64,000 bases of DNA. It comes from Microbacterium sp. T32 (GTDB taxonomy: Bacteria > Actinomycetota > Actinomycetes > Actinomycetales > Microbacteriaceae). The position numbers and the translations under genes were made by a program. The notes below the pieces were generated by a model. It was given only the letters and a program-made list of their open reading frames with translations, was not told the origin of the DNA and ran no database searches. Of the stretch, positions 30,664 through 40,226 are shown in pieces. Location: positions 124,001-188,000 of the forward strand of contig NZ_LQQP01000016.1 in NCBI RefSeq assembly GCF_001619615.1, in the 5' to 3' direction. Every line of letters starts with the position of its first letter. Position 1 is the stretch's first letter.

Positions 30664-31995
30664 TCAGTTCCCTTCCACGCGCAGTACGGAGACCACGCGC
30701 TCGACGACGCCGCTCGCGGCGAGACGCTCGACGGTCTCGCTCAGGTCTTGCTCACGGGCCTGGTGTGTTCCGATGACCAGACGCGCCGAGCCGCCGGCGG
30801 CGGGGTTCTCGGCATCCGGTTCGATGGTGGTCTGCTCGACGGTCGCGATCGAGACGCGGCCCTCGCTCAGGATGCCGGCGACCGTGGCGAGCACGCCGGG
30901 CTGGTCGTCGACTTCGAGCGTGATCTGGTACCGCGTGATGACGCGTCCGATCGGCACGGTGGGGAGGTTGGCGCGCGTGGATTCGCCGACGCCCACACCC
31001 CCGGCGATGTGGCGGCGCGCGGCCGAGACGACATCGCCGAGCACGGCGGAGGCGGTCTGCACGCCGCCCGCCCCGGCGCCGTAGAACATCAGGTCGCCGG
31101 CGGCCTCGGCCTGGACGAACACGGCGTTGTTCGCGCCGTGCACGCTCGCGAGCGGGTGCGTGCGCTCGACGAGCGCGGGGTACACGCGCACCGAGATCGA
31201 CTCGGTGGCCTCGCCGTCGGCGGCGGGGAGCCGCTCGCACACGGCGAGGAGCTTGACGACGTACCCGGCGTGCCGCGCGGACTCGATGATCGCGGCGTCG
31301 ATCTGCGTGATGCCCTCGCGGTGGACGGCATCCAGCGGAACGGTCGTGTGGAAGGCGAGGCTCGCGAGGATCGCGGCCTTCTGCGCAGCGTCGTAGCCCT
31401 CGACGTCGGCCGTGGGGTCGGCTTCGGCGTAGCCGAGCGCCTGCGCCTGCGCGAGGACGTCGCCGAAGTCGGCGCCCTCGGTGTCCATCCGGTCGAGGAT
31501 GTAGTTCGTCGTGCCGTTGACGATGCCCATGATGCGCACGACGCGATCGCCCGCGAGCGAGTCGCGCAGCGGCCGGATGATCGGGATCGCGCCGGCGGCG
31601 GCCGCCTCGTAGTAGACCTCGGCGCCGACCTGGTCGGCGGCCTCGAAGATCTCGGACCCGTGCGTGGCGAGCAGCGCCTTGTTGGCGGTGACGACGTCGG
31701 CGCCGGAGTTGATCGCCTGCAGCACCTGCGTGCGCGCGGGTTCGATACCGCCCATGAGCTCGATGACGATGTCGGAGCCGTTGATGAGCGTCTCGGCATC
31801 CGTCGTGAACAGCTCGCGGGGCAGCTCTGTGTCGCGCTTTCCGTCCACGTTGCGGACGGCGATGCCCGCCAGTTCGAGGTTCGCGCCGGCACGGTCGGCC
31901 AGTTCGGCGCGGTGCTTGAGCAGCAGGTCGGCGACCTGCGAGCCGACGGCACCGGCGCCCAGCAGGGCGACGCGCAGCGTGCGGTAGTCGGTCAT
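30664..31995 (-). CDS. hom: Homoserine dehydrogenase with ACT domain
   Basis: Encodes 443 aa. An N-terminal Rossmann domain ([15 protein letters not shown]) is followed by the catalytic domain with the conserved [14 protein letters not shown] and [23 protein letters not shown]-terminal ACT domain ([19 protein letters not shown]) probably mediates threonine feedback inhibition, as in other actinobacteria. It reduces aspartate semialdehyde to homoserine. Its ATG overlaps the lysA stop by four bases. Confidence 0.96.
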   Translation of the reverse strand: MTDYRTLRVALLGAGAVGSQVADLLLKHRAELADRAGANLELAGIAVRNVDGKRDTELPRELFTTDAETLINGSDIVIELMGGIEPARTQVLQAINSGADVVTANKALLATHGSEIFEAADQVGAEVYYEAAAAGAIPIIRPLRDSLAGDRVVRIMGIVNGTTNYILDRMDTEGADFGDVLAQAQALGYAEADPTADVEGYDAAQKAAILASLAFHTTVPLDAVHREGITQIDAAIIESARHAGYVVKLLAVCERLPAADGEATESISVRVYPALVERTHPLASVHGANNAVFVQAEAAGDLMFYGAGAGGVQTASAVLGDVVSAARRHIAGGVGVGESTRANLPTVPIGRVITRYQITLEVDDQPGVLATVAGILSEGRVSIATVEQTTIEPDAENPAAGGSARLVIGTHQAREQDLSETVERLAASGVVERVVSVLRVEGN

Positions 31996-33422
31996 TCGGT
32001 GTCTCCGTGGGATGGGGTGGGGGAAGCTGATGCCGCGACGCCGACGTCGCGGGAGAGGAGATCCTCGACGGTCTCGCCGCGGACGATCACGCGCGCCTCG
32101 CCGTCGCGCACGGCGACGACGGGGGGACGCGGGGTGTAGTTGTAGTTGCTCGCGAGGGAGAAGCAGTAGGCGCCCGTGGCGGGCACCGCGAGCAGGTCAC
32201 CCGGAGTGATGTCGGCCGGGAGGTACTCGGCATCCACCACGATGTCTCCGGATTCGCAGTGGTGACCGACGACGCGCGACAGCGCGGGGGCGGCGGGACT
32301 CGTGCGCGAGACGATCCGCGCGGAGAAGTCGGCGCCGTACAGGGCCGGACGCGCGTTGTCGCTCATGCCGCCGTCGACGCTGACGTAGGTGCGCTCGCGC
32401 TCGTCGCCGATCGTGACCTTCTTCACGGTTCCGACCTCGTAGAGCGTCACGCCCGCCTGTCCCACGATGACGCGGCCCGGCTCGCACGCGACGTCGGGCA
32501 TCGGGATGCCGCGCACCTCGCACTCGTCGGCGATCGCATCGACGATGCCGTCGGCGATCTCCTCGATCGGGCGCGGGTCGTCGACCGACGTGTACGAGAT
32601 GCCGAAGCCGCCGCCGACGTTGAGGAGCGGGATGTCGCCGCCCGCGAGCAGACCGGCGTGGAGGTCGACGAGGCGCGCCGCCGACTCGCGGAAGCCCGCC
32701 GAATCGAAGATCTGAGAGCCGATGTGGGCGTGGAGCCCGACGAAGCACAGACTCGGCAGCTCGCGGATGCGGGCGACCGCGTCCGCTGCCCCCTCGAGCG
32801 AGAAGCCGAACTTCTGATCTTCGTGCGCGGTCGCGAGGAACGCGTGCGTCTCCGCGTGGACGCCGGTGCGCACACGCACGAGGACCGACTGCACGGCGCC
32901 GCGGCGATCCGCGATCGCGGCGAGACGCTCGATCTCGATGGGGCTGTCGAGCACGACCGAACCGATGCCGACCTCGACCGCCCGCTCGAGTTCGGCGACG
33001 CTCTTGTTGTTGCCGTGGAAACCGAGGCGGGCGGGGTCGGCGCCACCGGCGAGGGCGACCTCGAGCTCGCCGCGCGTGCACACGTCGACGGCGAGACCCT
33101 CTTCGGTGACCCAGCGGACGACCTCGGTGGAGAGGAACGCCTTGCCCGCGTAGTACACGCGGGAGCGGATGCCATGCCGCTCGGCCGCGGCCCCGAAGGC
33201 GTCTCGCGCGCGGCGGGCGTGGGCGCGGACCTCGGCCTCATCGAGCACGTACAGCGGGGTGCCGAAGCGGTCGCGCAGGTCGAACACGCTCACCCCGGCG
33301 ATCTCGACGGAGCCGTCGTCGACGCGGTGCGCGGAGGTCGGCCAGACGGAGGCGACGAGCTCGTTCGCTTCGGCCGGGGCGGTGAGCCACTCGGGCACGA
33401 GCGCGGAGTGCGAGGCGGACAC
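31992..33422 (-). CDS. lysA: Diaminopimelate decarboxylase
   Basis: Encodes 476 aa from a GTG at 33422. It is a fold-III PLP enzyme: the Schiff-base Lys in VYYAGKAFLSTEV, GLHAHIGSQIFD, the Gly-rich phosphate loop NVGGGFGISY, ACEPGRVIVG, and the catalytic Cys in GHHCESGDI. It makes lysine from meso-diaminopimelate. The start has no clear ribosome site; TAGACT (complement of 33512-33517) and a CGGCATATGCCG palindrome lie about 85-110 nt upstream. Confidence 0.95.
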   Translation of the reverse strand: MSASHSALVPEWLTAPAEANELVASVWPTSAHRVDDGSVEIAGVSVFDLRDRFGTPLYVLDEAEVRAHARRARDAFGAAAERHGIRSRVYYAGKAFLSTEVVRWVTEEGLAVDVCTRGELEVALAGGADPARLGFHGNNKSVAELERAVEVGIGSVVLDSPIEIERLAAIADRRGAVQSVLVRVRTGVHAETHAFLATAHEDQKFGFSLEGAADAVARIRELPSLCFVGLHAHIGSQIFDSAGFRESAARLVDLHAGLLAGGDIPLLNVGGGFGISYTSVDDPRPIEEIADGIVDAIADECEVRGIPMPDVACEPGRVIVGQAGVTLYEVGTVKKVTIGDERERTYVSVDGGMSDNARPALYGADFSARIVSRTSPAAPALSRVVGHHCESGDIVVDAEYLPADITPGDLLAVPATGAYCFSLASNYNYTPRPPVVAVRDGEARVIVRGETVEDLLSRDVGVAASASPTPSHGDTE

Positions 33423-33522
33423 GGAGGAACCAATCGGGTTTTGCGGCGACGCGACGGCCGCGGATCACGGCTCCTGCCGTCGCGGTGCGTCACGCGACAG
33501 ACAGTCCTTGCAGTCTAGGGCA

Positions 33523-33534
33523 CGGCATATGCCG
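33523..33534. promoter_or_regulatory. Perfect 12-bp palindrome upstream of lysA
   Basis: CGGCATATGCCG is a perfect palindrome in the divergent region between lysA and the kinase/PqqD-like gene. It is 5 nt from a TAGACT that could be the lysA -10. It might be an operator, but a 12-bp palindrome alone is modest evidence. Confidence 0.3.
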
Positions 33535-33659
33535 CCCCCGTCCCACGCCCGGGCCGCAGCGTCCAGCGGATCCGCTCGGCTGGTGAAGCAGGGGGTGAAC
33601 CACCCGGCCGGATCCCGTCTCGCGCCGAAAGGGCAGCGGATGCCACACCCCGCGGCGCC

Positions 33660-33671
33660 TACCGTGAACCG
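33660..33671 (+). promoter_or_regulatory. -10 element giving a leaderless mRNA for the kinase/PqqD-like gene
   Basis: TACCGT (33660-33665) is followed by 6 nt and the GTG at 33672. This is the same -10/start spacing seen at other genes here, and there is no ribosome site. Confidence 0.5.
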
Positions 33672-34763
33672 GTGCCGAGCCCGTCCCCTTCCCCCGTCCT
33701 CGTCGTCGATGCCCTCGGCGTCCATATCGGCATCGAGCTCGGGGGCCTCGACGACGCGGACCGGAATGCGGTGCGTGCGGCATGGACGGGTGCGCTCGCG
33801 GACGAGAACGCCGAGCCGCGCGCGACCGTGACGCCCACGGCATCCCTCGGTCCCGGACCGATGCTCGCCGCCCTCTCAAGCGCCGTCACGCTCAGCGCCA
33901 TCAACGAACGCCGGGGCGACCTGTGGATGCTGCACGCCGCCGGGGTCGCGGGGAGCGACGGAGCGGTCGTGGTGCTCGTCGGTCCCTCGGGCGCCGGGAA
34001 GACGACCGCCATCCGCCACCTCGCGGCCCGGGCCGGATATGTCTCGGACGAAACGATCGCCCTGGATGCCACCGGAGCGGTGCTGCCCTACCGGAAGCCG
34101 CTGTCGGTCATCACCGACGGCGTCGCGCACAAGGTGCAGCACTCCCCCGTCGACCTCGGCCTGGGTGAGCTGCCGACGGCACCCCTCCGGCTCGCGCGCA
34201 TCGTTCTGCTCGACCGGCGCAGCGAACCGACGCCCGCACGCCTGCTGCCGGTGCCCACCTCGGAGGCGATCGCCGAGCTGGCCGGGCAGTCCAGCGCCCT
34301 CGCGCAGCTCCCCGGCGCGGTCCGCACGATGGCGGGCCTCATCGCGCAGACGGGCGGCGTCGTGCGCGCCGAGTACGCCGAGGCCGAGGATCTCGCGATG
34401 CTCGTCCGCGGCCTGTCCGACGCCGGGGCGCCCACGACGGTTCCCTCGGTCGTGACGCCCCCAGCGACCCGTCGTGCACCGGAGGACACCGCGGGGCCCC
34501 GCTACGAACGCACGGAGACTGTGGACTGGTCGCCGCTCCCCGACGGCACCCTCGCGGTGCTCACGGCGAACGCCGACGGGAGCGGCATCCTGCGTGTGCT
34601 CGCCGGCGTCGCGCCGGCGCTGTGGGAGGCCGCCGACGGCGTCTCCCGCGATGCGCTGGTGGCCGACGTGGACGCGCGGTTCGACTGCCCGGATCCGGGT
34701 CTGGTGACCGACACCACCCTCGCGTCACTCGTCGACGCGGGACTGCTCCGGGTGGCCGGCTGA
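33672..34763 (+). CDS. HPr-kinase-like P-loop protein fused to a PqqD-like domain
   Basis: Encodes 363 aa from a GTG. Residues ~75-200 resemble the HprK/PEPCK-like kinase fold: LHAAGVAGSDGAVVVLVGPSGAGKTTA with a Walker A, then AGYVSDETIALDATGAVLPY, the acidic region that usually holds the second metal ligand. The C-terminus (about 290-363) resembles PqqD winged-helix domains: ALWEAADGVSRDALVADVDARFD, then TLASLVDAGLL. In RiPP clusters such proteins act on or carry a peptide precursor, but no radical SAM, protease or precursor gene is visible here. It interrupts the argS-lysA neighbourhood on the opposite strand. Function unknown. Confidence 0.7.
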   Translation: MPSPSPSPVLVVDALGVHIGIELGGLDDADRNAVRAAWTGALADENAEPRATVTPTASLGPGPMLAALSSAVTLSAINERRGDLWMLHAAGVAGSDGAVVVLVGPSGAGKTTAIRHLAARAGYVSDETIALDATGAVLPYRKPLSVITDGVAHKVQHSPVDLGLGELPTAPLRLARIVLLDRRSEPTPARLLPVPTSEAIAELAGQSSALAQLPGAVRTMAGLIAQTGGVVRAEYAEAEDLAMLVRGLSDAGAPTTVPSVVTPPATRRAPEDTAGPRYERTETVDWSPLPDGTLAVLTANADGSGILRVLAGVAPALWEAADGVSRDALVADVDARFDCPDPGLVTDTTLASLVDAGLLRVAG

Positions 34764-34768
34764 TCGCG

Positions 34769-35539
34769 TCAGCCGCACGTGCCGTTCTGCTGCAGCGCCG
34801 GGTCGCTGAGAATGCGCCCGTCGATGTCGAGCGTCGCCACCACGTCCTGGCCCTGGACGCTCACCGCGTTCAGGGTGAGACCGGCCGGCAGCCGGTCGGC
34901 GATGCACAGGCTCCACGTCTGGAGCGCCGCGTCGGCCGCACCCCCGAGCTGACCGCGGAGGGTGTCGGCATCCACGCGGTTCCCGCCGAGCTCGAACGAC
35001 GTCGGCGTGAGCGTGAGGTCGCCGTCGGACGCGCCGGGGGTGACGGAGATCCCCACCGGGATCGGGATGCCGAACACCGAGAACTGCGTCGACAGCGTCA
35101 GGTCGGGGGCGGCCGTGCCCACGGTGTCGGACGGGAAGTTCGGGATCTGCGACAGGAGCGCGCGCAGCTGGTCGGGGTCGAGGCGCACGGAGGCCGATCC
35201 CCCGGCCGCGGGAGCGTTGCCCGCCACGGGGACGTCCTCGAGGTCGACACGGACGTCGCCCGTCAGCGGTCCGAGCGAGACGTCGGGTGCGGAGACCGCC
35301 ACCTGGTCGAGGCGCCCCGTCAGGAGTTGGGGCAGCACCAGACCCGGGACCTGGACGTCGACCTGCTGATCGGCGGGAAGCCCCACCTGCTGCACGACGA
35401 GCGAGCGCACCGTGTTCGCCACGGCAGAACGGGCGATCGCCTCGGCAGCCACGAGAAGCCCCGCGATCACGACGACGACGATGGCGACGATCGCGATCGT
35501 GCGTCCGGTCCGGCGTCGGGGACGCGAGGCATCCGTCAT
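34769..35539 (-). CDS. DUF2993 (LmeA-like) membrane-anchored protein
   Basis: Encodes 256 aa. A basic N-terminus and one membrane helix (TIAIVAIVVVVIAGLLVAAE) are followed by an extracytoplasmic domain. SAVANTVRSLVVQQVGLPADQQVDVQV and the pattern of alternating beta segments match DUF2993. The mycobacterial member LmeA affects lipomannan elongation in the periplasm; whether that holds here is unknown. It starts 2 nt after the argS stop, so it is probably in the argS transcript. Confidence 0.8.
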   Translation of the reverse strand: MTDASRPRRRTGRTIAIVAIVVVVIAGLLVAAEAIARSAVANTVRSLVVQQVGLPADQQVDVQVPGLVLPQLLTGRLDQVAVSAPDVSLGPLTGDVRVDLEDVPVAGNAPAAGGSASVRLDPDQLRALLSQIPNFPSDTVGTAAPDLTLSTQFSVFGIPIPVGISVTPGASDGDLTLTPTSFELGGNRVDADTLRGQLGGAADAALQTWSLCIADRLPAGLTLNAVSVQGQDVVATLDIDGRILSDPALQQNGTCG

Positions 35540-35541
35540 CG

Positions 35542-37206
35542 TTACATGCGCTCCGGAGCACTCACGCCGAGAAGCGCGAGGCCGTTGCGCAGCACCTGAC
35601 CGGTCGCGTCGTTGAGCCAGAGCCGCGTGCGGTGCACCGGCTCGACCGGGGCGTCGCCGAGCGGGATGACACGGCAGTTGTCGTACCAGCGGTGGTACAG
35701 ACCCGCGAGCTCTTCGAGGTAGCGGGCGACGCGGTGGGGCTCACGCACCTCCGCGGCGTAGGCGACGACCCGCGGGTACTCCTGCAGGGCGCCGAGCAGA
35801 GCCGACTCCGTCTCGTGGTCGAGCAGCTCGGGGGCGAACTCCGACCGGTCGACGCCCGAATCGGCCGCGTTGCGGGCGACATTGTGCGTACGCGCGTGGG
35901 CGTACTGCACGTAGAACACGGGGTTGTCGTTCGTCCGCTTCTGCAGGATCTCGGGGTCGAGCGTCAGCGGCGAGTCAGCGGGGTACCGTGCGAGCGAATA
36001 GCGGAGCGCGTCCGTGCCGAGCCACTCCTGCAAATCGTCGAGCTCGATGATGTTGCCGGCGCGCTTGGACAGCTTCGCGCCGTTGATCGACACGAGCTGG
36101 CCGATCAGCACCTCGATTTCCTTCTCGGGGTCGTCACCAGCAGCACCGGCGAGCGCCTTCAGACGGTGCACGTACCCGTGGTGGTCGGCGCCGAGGAGGT
36201 AGATCTTGTGCGCGAAACCGCGGTCGCCCTTGTTGAGGTAGTACGCGGCATCCGCGGCGAAGTAGGTGTACTCGCCGTTCGAGCGGCGGATGACCCGGTC
36301 CTTGTCGTCGCCGAAGTCGGTGGTGCGCACCCAGACGGCACCCTCGTCGTCGAAGACGTGGCCCTGCTCGCGCAGACGGTCGACGGCCTCGTCGACGAGG
36401 CTCGGCCGACCGTCGACGTGCGCGTGAAGCGTGCGCTCGGAGAACCAGACGTCGAAGTGGACGTTGAACCGCTCGAGCGAGGCCTGGATCTCGCCCAGCT
36501 GGAATCCGTAGGCCAGTTCGGTCGCCACCGCGATCTGCTCGGCGCGGTCGAGTTCGCGGATGTCCGCGCGCGCGGCCGCCACCCGGTCGGCGAGGTCGGC
36601 GATGTACGCGCCGCCGTACCCGTCGTCGGGGGTGGGCTCGCCGCGGAGCGCCGCGACGACCGAGCGGCCGAAGCGCTCCATCTGCGCGCCGGCGTCGTTG
36701 ATGTAGAACTCGCGGACGAGCGTGGCGCCGCTCGCGAGCAGCACCCGGGCGATCGCGTCGCCGAGGGCCGCCCACCGCGTGTGACCGATGTGGAGCGGAC
36801 CCGTGGGGTTCGCGCTCACGAACTCGAGGTTGATCGTGTTGCCGCGCTGGGAATCGTTCGTCCCGAACGCCGCACCCTGCTCGACGATCGTCTTCGCCAG
36901 GGCGCCGGCGGCAGCGGCATCCAGTCGGATGTTGATGAACCCGGGGCCGGCCACCTCGACGCTCGCGATGCCGTCGACGTTCTCGAGGCCCGCGGCGATC
37001 TCGGCCGCGAACTCGCGCGGGTTCGCCCCGACCACCTTCGACAGTTTCAGCGCGGCGTTGGACGCCCAGTCGCCGTGGTCGCGGTTCTTCGGCCGCTCGA
37101 GCGGGAGGTCGACGGCAGTGAGCCCGGCGGACGACCCTTCGCGTCGCGCCTCGGCGAGCGGGGCGATGACGGCGAGCAGGGCGGCGGAGAGGGCTGCGGG
37201 ATCCAT
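35542..37206 (-). CDS. argS: Arginyl-tRNA synthetase
   Basis: Encodes 554 aa. The class I signature [13 protein letters not shown] is near residue 125. KLSKRAGN stands in the KMSKS position, and the C-terminal DALR anticodon-binding domain includes [14 protein letters not shown]. It charges tRNA-Arg; the window also holds a tRNA-Arg(CCG). TAGAAT (complement of 37216-37221) lies 9 nt before the ATG, leaving a leader of only a few nucleotides. Confidence 0.97.
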   Translation of the reverse strand: MDPAALSAALLAVIAPLAEARREGSSAGLTAVDLPLERPKNRDHGDWASNAALKLSKVVGANPREFAAEIAAGLENVDGIASVEVAGPGFINIRLDAAAAGALAKTIVEQGAAFGTNDSQRGNTINLEFVSANPTGPLHIGHTRWAALGDAIARVLLASGATLVREFYINDAGAQMERFGRSVVAALRGEPTPDDGYGGAYIADLADRVAAARADIRELDRAEQIAVATELAYGFQLGEIQASLERFNVHFDVWFSERTLHAHVDGRPSLVDEAVDRLREQGHVFDDEGAVWVRTTDFGDDKDRVIRRSNGEYTYFAADAAYYLNKGDRGFAHKIYLLGADHHGYVHRLKALAGAAGDDPEKEIEVLIGQLVSINGAKLSKRAGNIIELDDLQEWLGTDALRYSLARYPADSPLTLDPEILQKRTNDNPVFYVQYAHARTHNVARNAADSGVDRSEFAPELLDHETESALLGALQEYPRVVAYAAEVREPHRVARYLEELAGLYHRWYDNCRVIPLGDAPVEPVHRTRLWLNDATGQVLRNGLALLGVSAPERM

Positions 37207-37215
37207 AACCCTGCA

Positions 37216-37221
37216 ATTCTA
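37216..37221 (-). promoter_or_regulatory. -10 element of argS
   Basis: TAGAAT on the minus strand, 9 nt before the argS ATG. No good -35 is visible. The transcript would have a leader of about 3 nt. Confidence 0.4.
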
Positions 37222-37245
37222 GGTGAGGCGCTCGCGGCTCCCGGC

Positions 37246-38103
37246 TCAGCCGATCTGCACCAGGGATTCGTGGTCGTCGGGGGACATGGCATCCGGGGTC
37301 TCGTCCTCTAGGACCGCATCGACGTACATCCGCTCGAGGCCGACGTACCCGCCGTGGTAGCTGAGGAAGGCGCAGTCGGCGGCGTCGCGACCCGTGGCGA
37401 TGCGCACGAGCGAACGGCGGTCGGACAGCCGCGTCGCGTCGATGACGTACCAGGCGCCGTCGAGGTACGCCTCGGCGACGGCGTGGAAGTCCATGGGCTC
37501 GAGCCCCGGCGCGAAGCACGCGGCGTAGCGCGCGGGCATGTCCATGGCGCGCAGCAGCGCGATAACGACGTGCGCGTAGTCGCGGCACACGCCCTGACCG
37601 GTCATCAGGGTCGTGACGGCGCTGTCGGTGCCGAGGCTCAGCCCCGGGGTGTACGTGACGCTGGATGCCACGAACGACGACACCGCGGCGATGAGCTCCG
37701 CCCCCGCAAGACCGCGGAACTGGCGGCGGGCCTGCGCGAACACCTCGTCCGACTGGCAGTAGCGGCTCGGGCGGAGGTAGGTGATCGTCTCCAGGTCGCT
37801 CGTGTGCACGGTCGGAGAGGCACCGGCGACCACGGCCTCGTAACGGACGGAGAGTGGGCCCTGCTCGCCGGAGAGACGGTGCAGACGGCTGCCGGACTGG
37901 TCCACGATCTCGGTCGGGGTGTACACGCGGTCGCCGCGGGAGAACGTCAGATGCTCGCTCGCCAGGGGCACCCCCTGGGCGGCGGTGATCTGGAAGATGA
38001 GGTCGACGGACGACCCCAGATCGAGGTCGAGTTCAGCGGTCACTCGGCGCGGCACCGGGCCATCCTCGCACGGCGCAAGGGGGCCGGGGCGCGCTTCGCT
38101 CAT
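37246..38103 (-). CDS. Transglutaminase-like cysteine protease-fold protein
   Basis: Encodes 285 aa. The Cys-His-Asp triad of the transglutaminase-like superfamily is intact: Cys in GQGVCRDYAHVVIALLRA, His in PMDFHAVAEAYLDGAWYVIDATR, and Asp in VIDATR. An N-terminal beta domain precedes it. No signal peptide is seen, so it is probably cytoplasmic; related proteins act as peptidases or amidases. A GTG before PRRVTAELDLD is an alternative start. It overlaps the upstream lipoprotein gene by four bases. Confidence 0.85.
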   Translation of the reverse strand: MSEARPGPLAPCEDGPVPRRVTAELDLDLGSSVDLIFQITAAQGVPLASEHLTFSRGDRVYTPTEIVDQSGSRLHRLSGEQGPLSVRYEAVVAGASPTVHTSDLETITYLRPSRYCQSDEVFAQARRQFRGLAGAELIAAVSSFVASSVTYTPGLSLGTDSAVTTLMTGQGVCRDYAHVVIALLRAMDMPARYAACFAPGLEPMDFHAVAEAYLDGAWYVIDATRLSDRRSLVRIATGRDAADCAFLSYHGGYVGLERMYVDAVLEDETPDAMSPDDHESLVQIG

Positions 38104-38600
38104 CCGTCTTTCTTGCCCGGGCCGCCCGGGCCCGTGGAGTCGTCCTTGCCGCCCTTGCCACCGCCGCCTTTGCCCGGGTTTCCGGGGCCCTTGTCGTCGT
38201 TCTGCGGGGGCTGTTGCTGCTGCGACGGACCCTCGTCGACGACGGTGTCCTGCGCCGGCTCGGGTGTGTCGGCGACCGTCGGCTCGGGGGTCTGCACGGT
38301 CGTGGGCTCGGGGTTCGGCGTGAGCGACGCCAGATCCGCGCGGACGGTCGCGATGCGCGACAGGATCGCGGCGGCTTCGTCGGGAGAGATCGTGCCCGCA
38401 TCGCGCTCAGCCACGACATCGGCCTCGAGCTGGTCGAGCGTCGCCGACGCAGAGGCGTAGTCGCCGCCGGAGGCCTGGCTCGCGAGCGTCTGCACCGTCC
38501 CCTGCCACGCCGTCGCCTCCGGCGCGGGCGGCGTGCAGCCGGCGAGCGCGACGACGGCGGCGAGCGCCACGACGGGCACGCCGATCCACCGGCGCCTCAC
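38100..38600 (-). CDS. Putative lipoprotein with glycine/lysine-rich tail
   Basis: Encodes 166 aa. A lipoprotein signal peptide with lipobox LAGC is at residues ~18-21 (VALAGCTPPAPEA). A helical segment of ~65 residues (TLASQASGGDYASASATLDQ) follows, then a Pro/Thr/Glu linker and a GKGGGGKGGKDD tail. No family recognised. Its start overlaps the stop of the upstream kinase gene, so the two are likely to be made together; a role outside the membrane near the kinase is plausible but unproven. Confidence 0.75.
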   Translation of the reverse strand: MRRRWIGVPVVALAAVVALAGCTPPAPEATAWQGTVQTLASQASGGDYASASATLDQLEADVVAERDAGTISPDEAAAILSRIATVRADLASLTPNPEPTTVQTPEPTVADTPEPAQDTVVDEGPSQQQQPPQNDDKGPGNPGKGGGGKGGKDDSTGPGGPGKKDG

Positions 38601-39733
38601 GGGCCGACCTCCTTCCAGAGGTCGTTCACGTGCTGATCGAGGGGTGCGGGAAGCGAGGGCAGCCCCGGATCGGAGGCGGCTGTCGGGGCGTTGAGCGCGA
38701 CAGCGGCGGTGATTCCCCCCGCAGCCAGCAGAACGGCGAGAACGGATGCCACGATCACGGCGGTCCGGCGGTTCGGCCGCCGCGGCGCATCGGGAACCGG
38801 GGCCAGGACGCGCGTGCGCGTGACGGCATCGGACGGCGGGCCGTCGACGAGCGCCGCGGCGCCGAGGGGCGTCGGCGGCAGTGGCTCGCCGGGCAGGGCA
38901 CGGAACTCCGCGCCGAGGGAGGCGGCATCCGGTCTCTCCGCCGGATCGATGGCGGTCATGCGGGCGAGAAGCGTCCGCCAGGGTCCGGGCAGGTGATCGG
39001 GGATCTCGGGCGGCGACACGAGTCGCGCGGCCAGCGCTTCGTGCGGCGTCCGCCCGCCGAAGGCGCGGCGACCGGTGAGCGCTTCGAGCAGGACGAGACC
39101 GAGCGCGTAGACGTCGCTCGCCGGGGCGGCCGGCATCCCCCGCGCCTGCTCGGGGCTGAGGTATGCCGCTGTCCCCACGACGGTGTCCGCTCGGGTGACG
39201 CGCGTCGCGCCGACGAGTGCGGCGATGCCGAAGTCCGCGAGGGTCGCTCGTGTGCGCTCCCCGGTGTGCGCGGGCGGGCGCAGCAAGATGTTGGATGGCT
39301 TCACGTCGCGATGGACGATGCCCCGCGCGTGGACGACGGACAGCGCCTCGGCGATCTCGCGGCCGTACCGGGCCGCATCGGCCGGGGTGACGGTCCCGCG
39401 TGCGATCACGTCGCCGAGCGTCGGCCCCGCGATGAGTTCCATCGCGAGGTAGGTCGGCGGGCTCGAGAGTTTCGCGTCGTAAAGGGTGACGAGCGAGGGA
39501 TGCGAGAGGGAGGCGAGCAACCGGATCTCGGAACGTACGCGCGCCATGTCCGACGGGTCCGCACCGTCGCCCGTCATGACCTTCAGGGCGACGGTGCGGC
39601 CGAGCTGTGTGTCCACGGCCTCGTATACGCGGGCGTATCCGCCCGTGCCGAGCACCCGCCCGAGACGGTAACGCCCGTCGAAGAGGTCGACGACAGGCGT
39701 GTCGGCCGGTTGAGTCGTGTCGGTGTCGGTCAT
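38597..39733 (-). CDS. Eukaryotic-type serine/threonine protein kinase
   Basis: Encodes 378 aa. The kinase domain covers residues ~20-275: the glycine loop LGTGGYARVYEA, the ATP-binding Lys in VALKVM, the catalytic HRDVKPSNILL, the Mg-binding DFG in LADFGIAALVG, and AYLSPEQARG. A single membrane helix (AVIVASVLAVLLAAGGITAAVAL) lies near residue 335, leaving a short external tail of about 25 residues with no PASTA repeats. It probably phosphorylates proteins in response to an unknown signal. The coupled lipoprotein downstream could be a partner. Confidence 0.93.
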   Translation of the reverse strand: MTDTDTTQPADTPVVDLFDGRYRLGRVLGTGGYARVYEAVDTQLGRTVALKVMTGDGADPSDMARVRSEIRLLASLSHPSLVTLYDAKLSSPPTYLAMELIAGPTLGDVIARGTVTPADAARYGREIAEALSVVHARGIVHRDVKPSNILLRPPAHTGERTRATLADFGIAALVGATRVTRADTVVGTAAYLSPEQARGMPAAPASDVYALGLVLLEALTGRRAFGGRTPHEALAARLVSPPEIPDHLPGPWRTLLARMTAIDPAERPDAASLGAEFRALPGEPLPPTPLGAAALVDGPPSDAVTRTRVLAPVPDAPRRPNRRTAVIVASVLAVLLAAGGITAAVALNAPTAASDPGLPSLPAPLDQHVNDLWKEVGP

Positions 39734-39767
39734 TCGCGTCCTGGGATCGGGGAAGCCCCCGACGGGG

Positions 39768-40022
39768 TCAAACGAGGTCGTCGTTCGACGAGCGCGTGGT
39801 GGACCGAGTGACCTGCGCGCCGCCCACCCCTTCGGTGCGGGTCACGGTGTCGATCTGCCGACGGCGGACGAGGAGCACGAGTCCGATGATGAAGACGATC
39901 ACGCCGGCACCGATCATGATGTAGCCGATCGTGGTGAAGTCGACGAAGTCGTTGGGAAGGTCGACGGCGAACGCGAGGATGGCGCCGATGACGATCAGCG
40001 CGATTCCGGCTCCGATGCTCAT
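39768..40022 (-). CDS. Small DUF6458-like membrane protein
   Basis: Encodes 84 aa with two membrane helices: SIGAGIALIVIGAILAFAVDL and TIGYIMIGAGVIVFIIGLVLLV. These are joined by a short acidic turn (PNDFVDFT) and followed by RRRQIDTVTR. The pattern MSIGxGIxLIxIGAILxFAVD is shared by a small actinobacterial family (DUF6458) of unknown function. GAAAGGA precedes the ATG. The 12-mer GCGGTTGTCAAG lies 62 nt upstream; a near-identical copy precedes the small gene at 41126. Confidence 0.75.
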   Translation of the reverse strand: MSIGAGIALIVIGAILAFAVDLPNDFVDFTTIGYIMIGAGVIVFIIGLVLLVRRRQIDTVTRTEGVGGAQVTRSTTRSSNDDLV

Positions 40023-40226
40023 TACAGGTCCTTTCGGGAGGGTGGGTTCAGGATGACACTCACCGCGCGAGTCGGCCCAAGGTCTTGACAACCGCGCCCG
40101 GGCGGTCGTCGGTCCGGCGCCCGCCACCTGTCGCTTTTCGTACGGACGCGCCTCGCCGGGCCGAGAAACGAACGGGCGGCTCGCAACGAGCGGGGAACCA
40201 GACAGGTCGGGCGTACAGTCGCGAGC

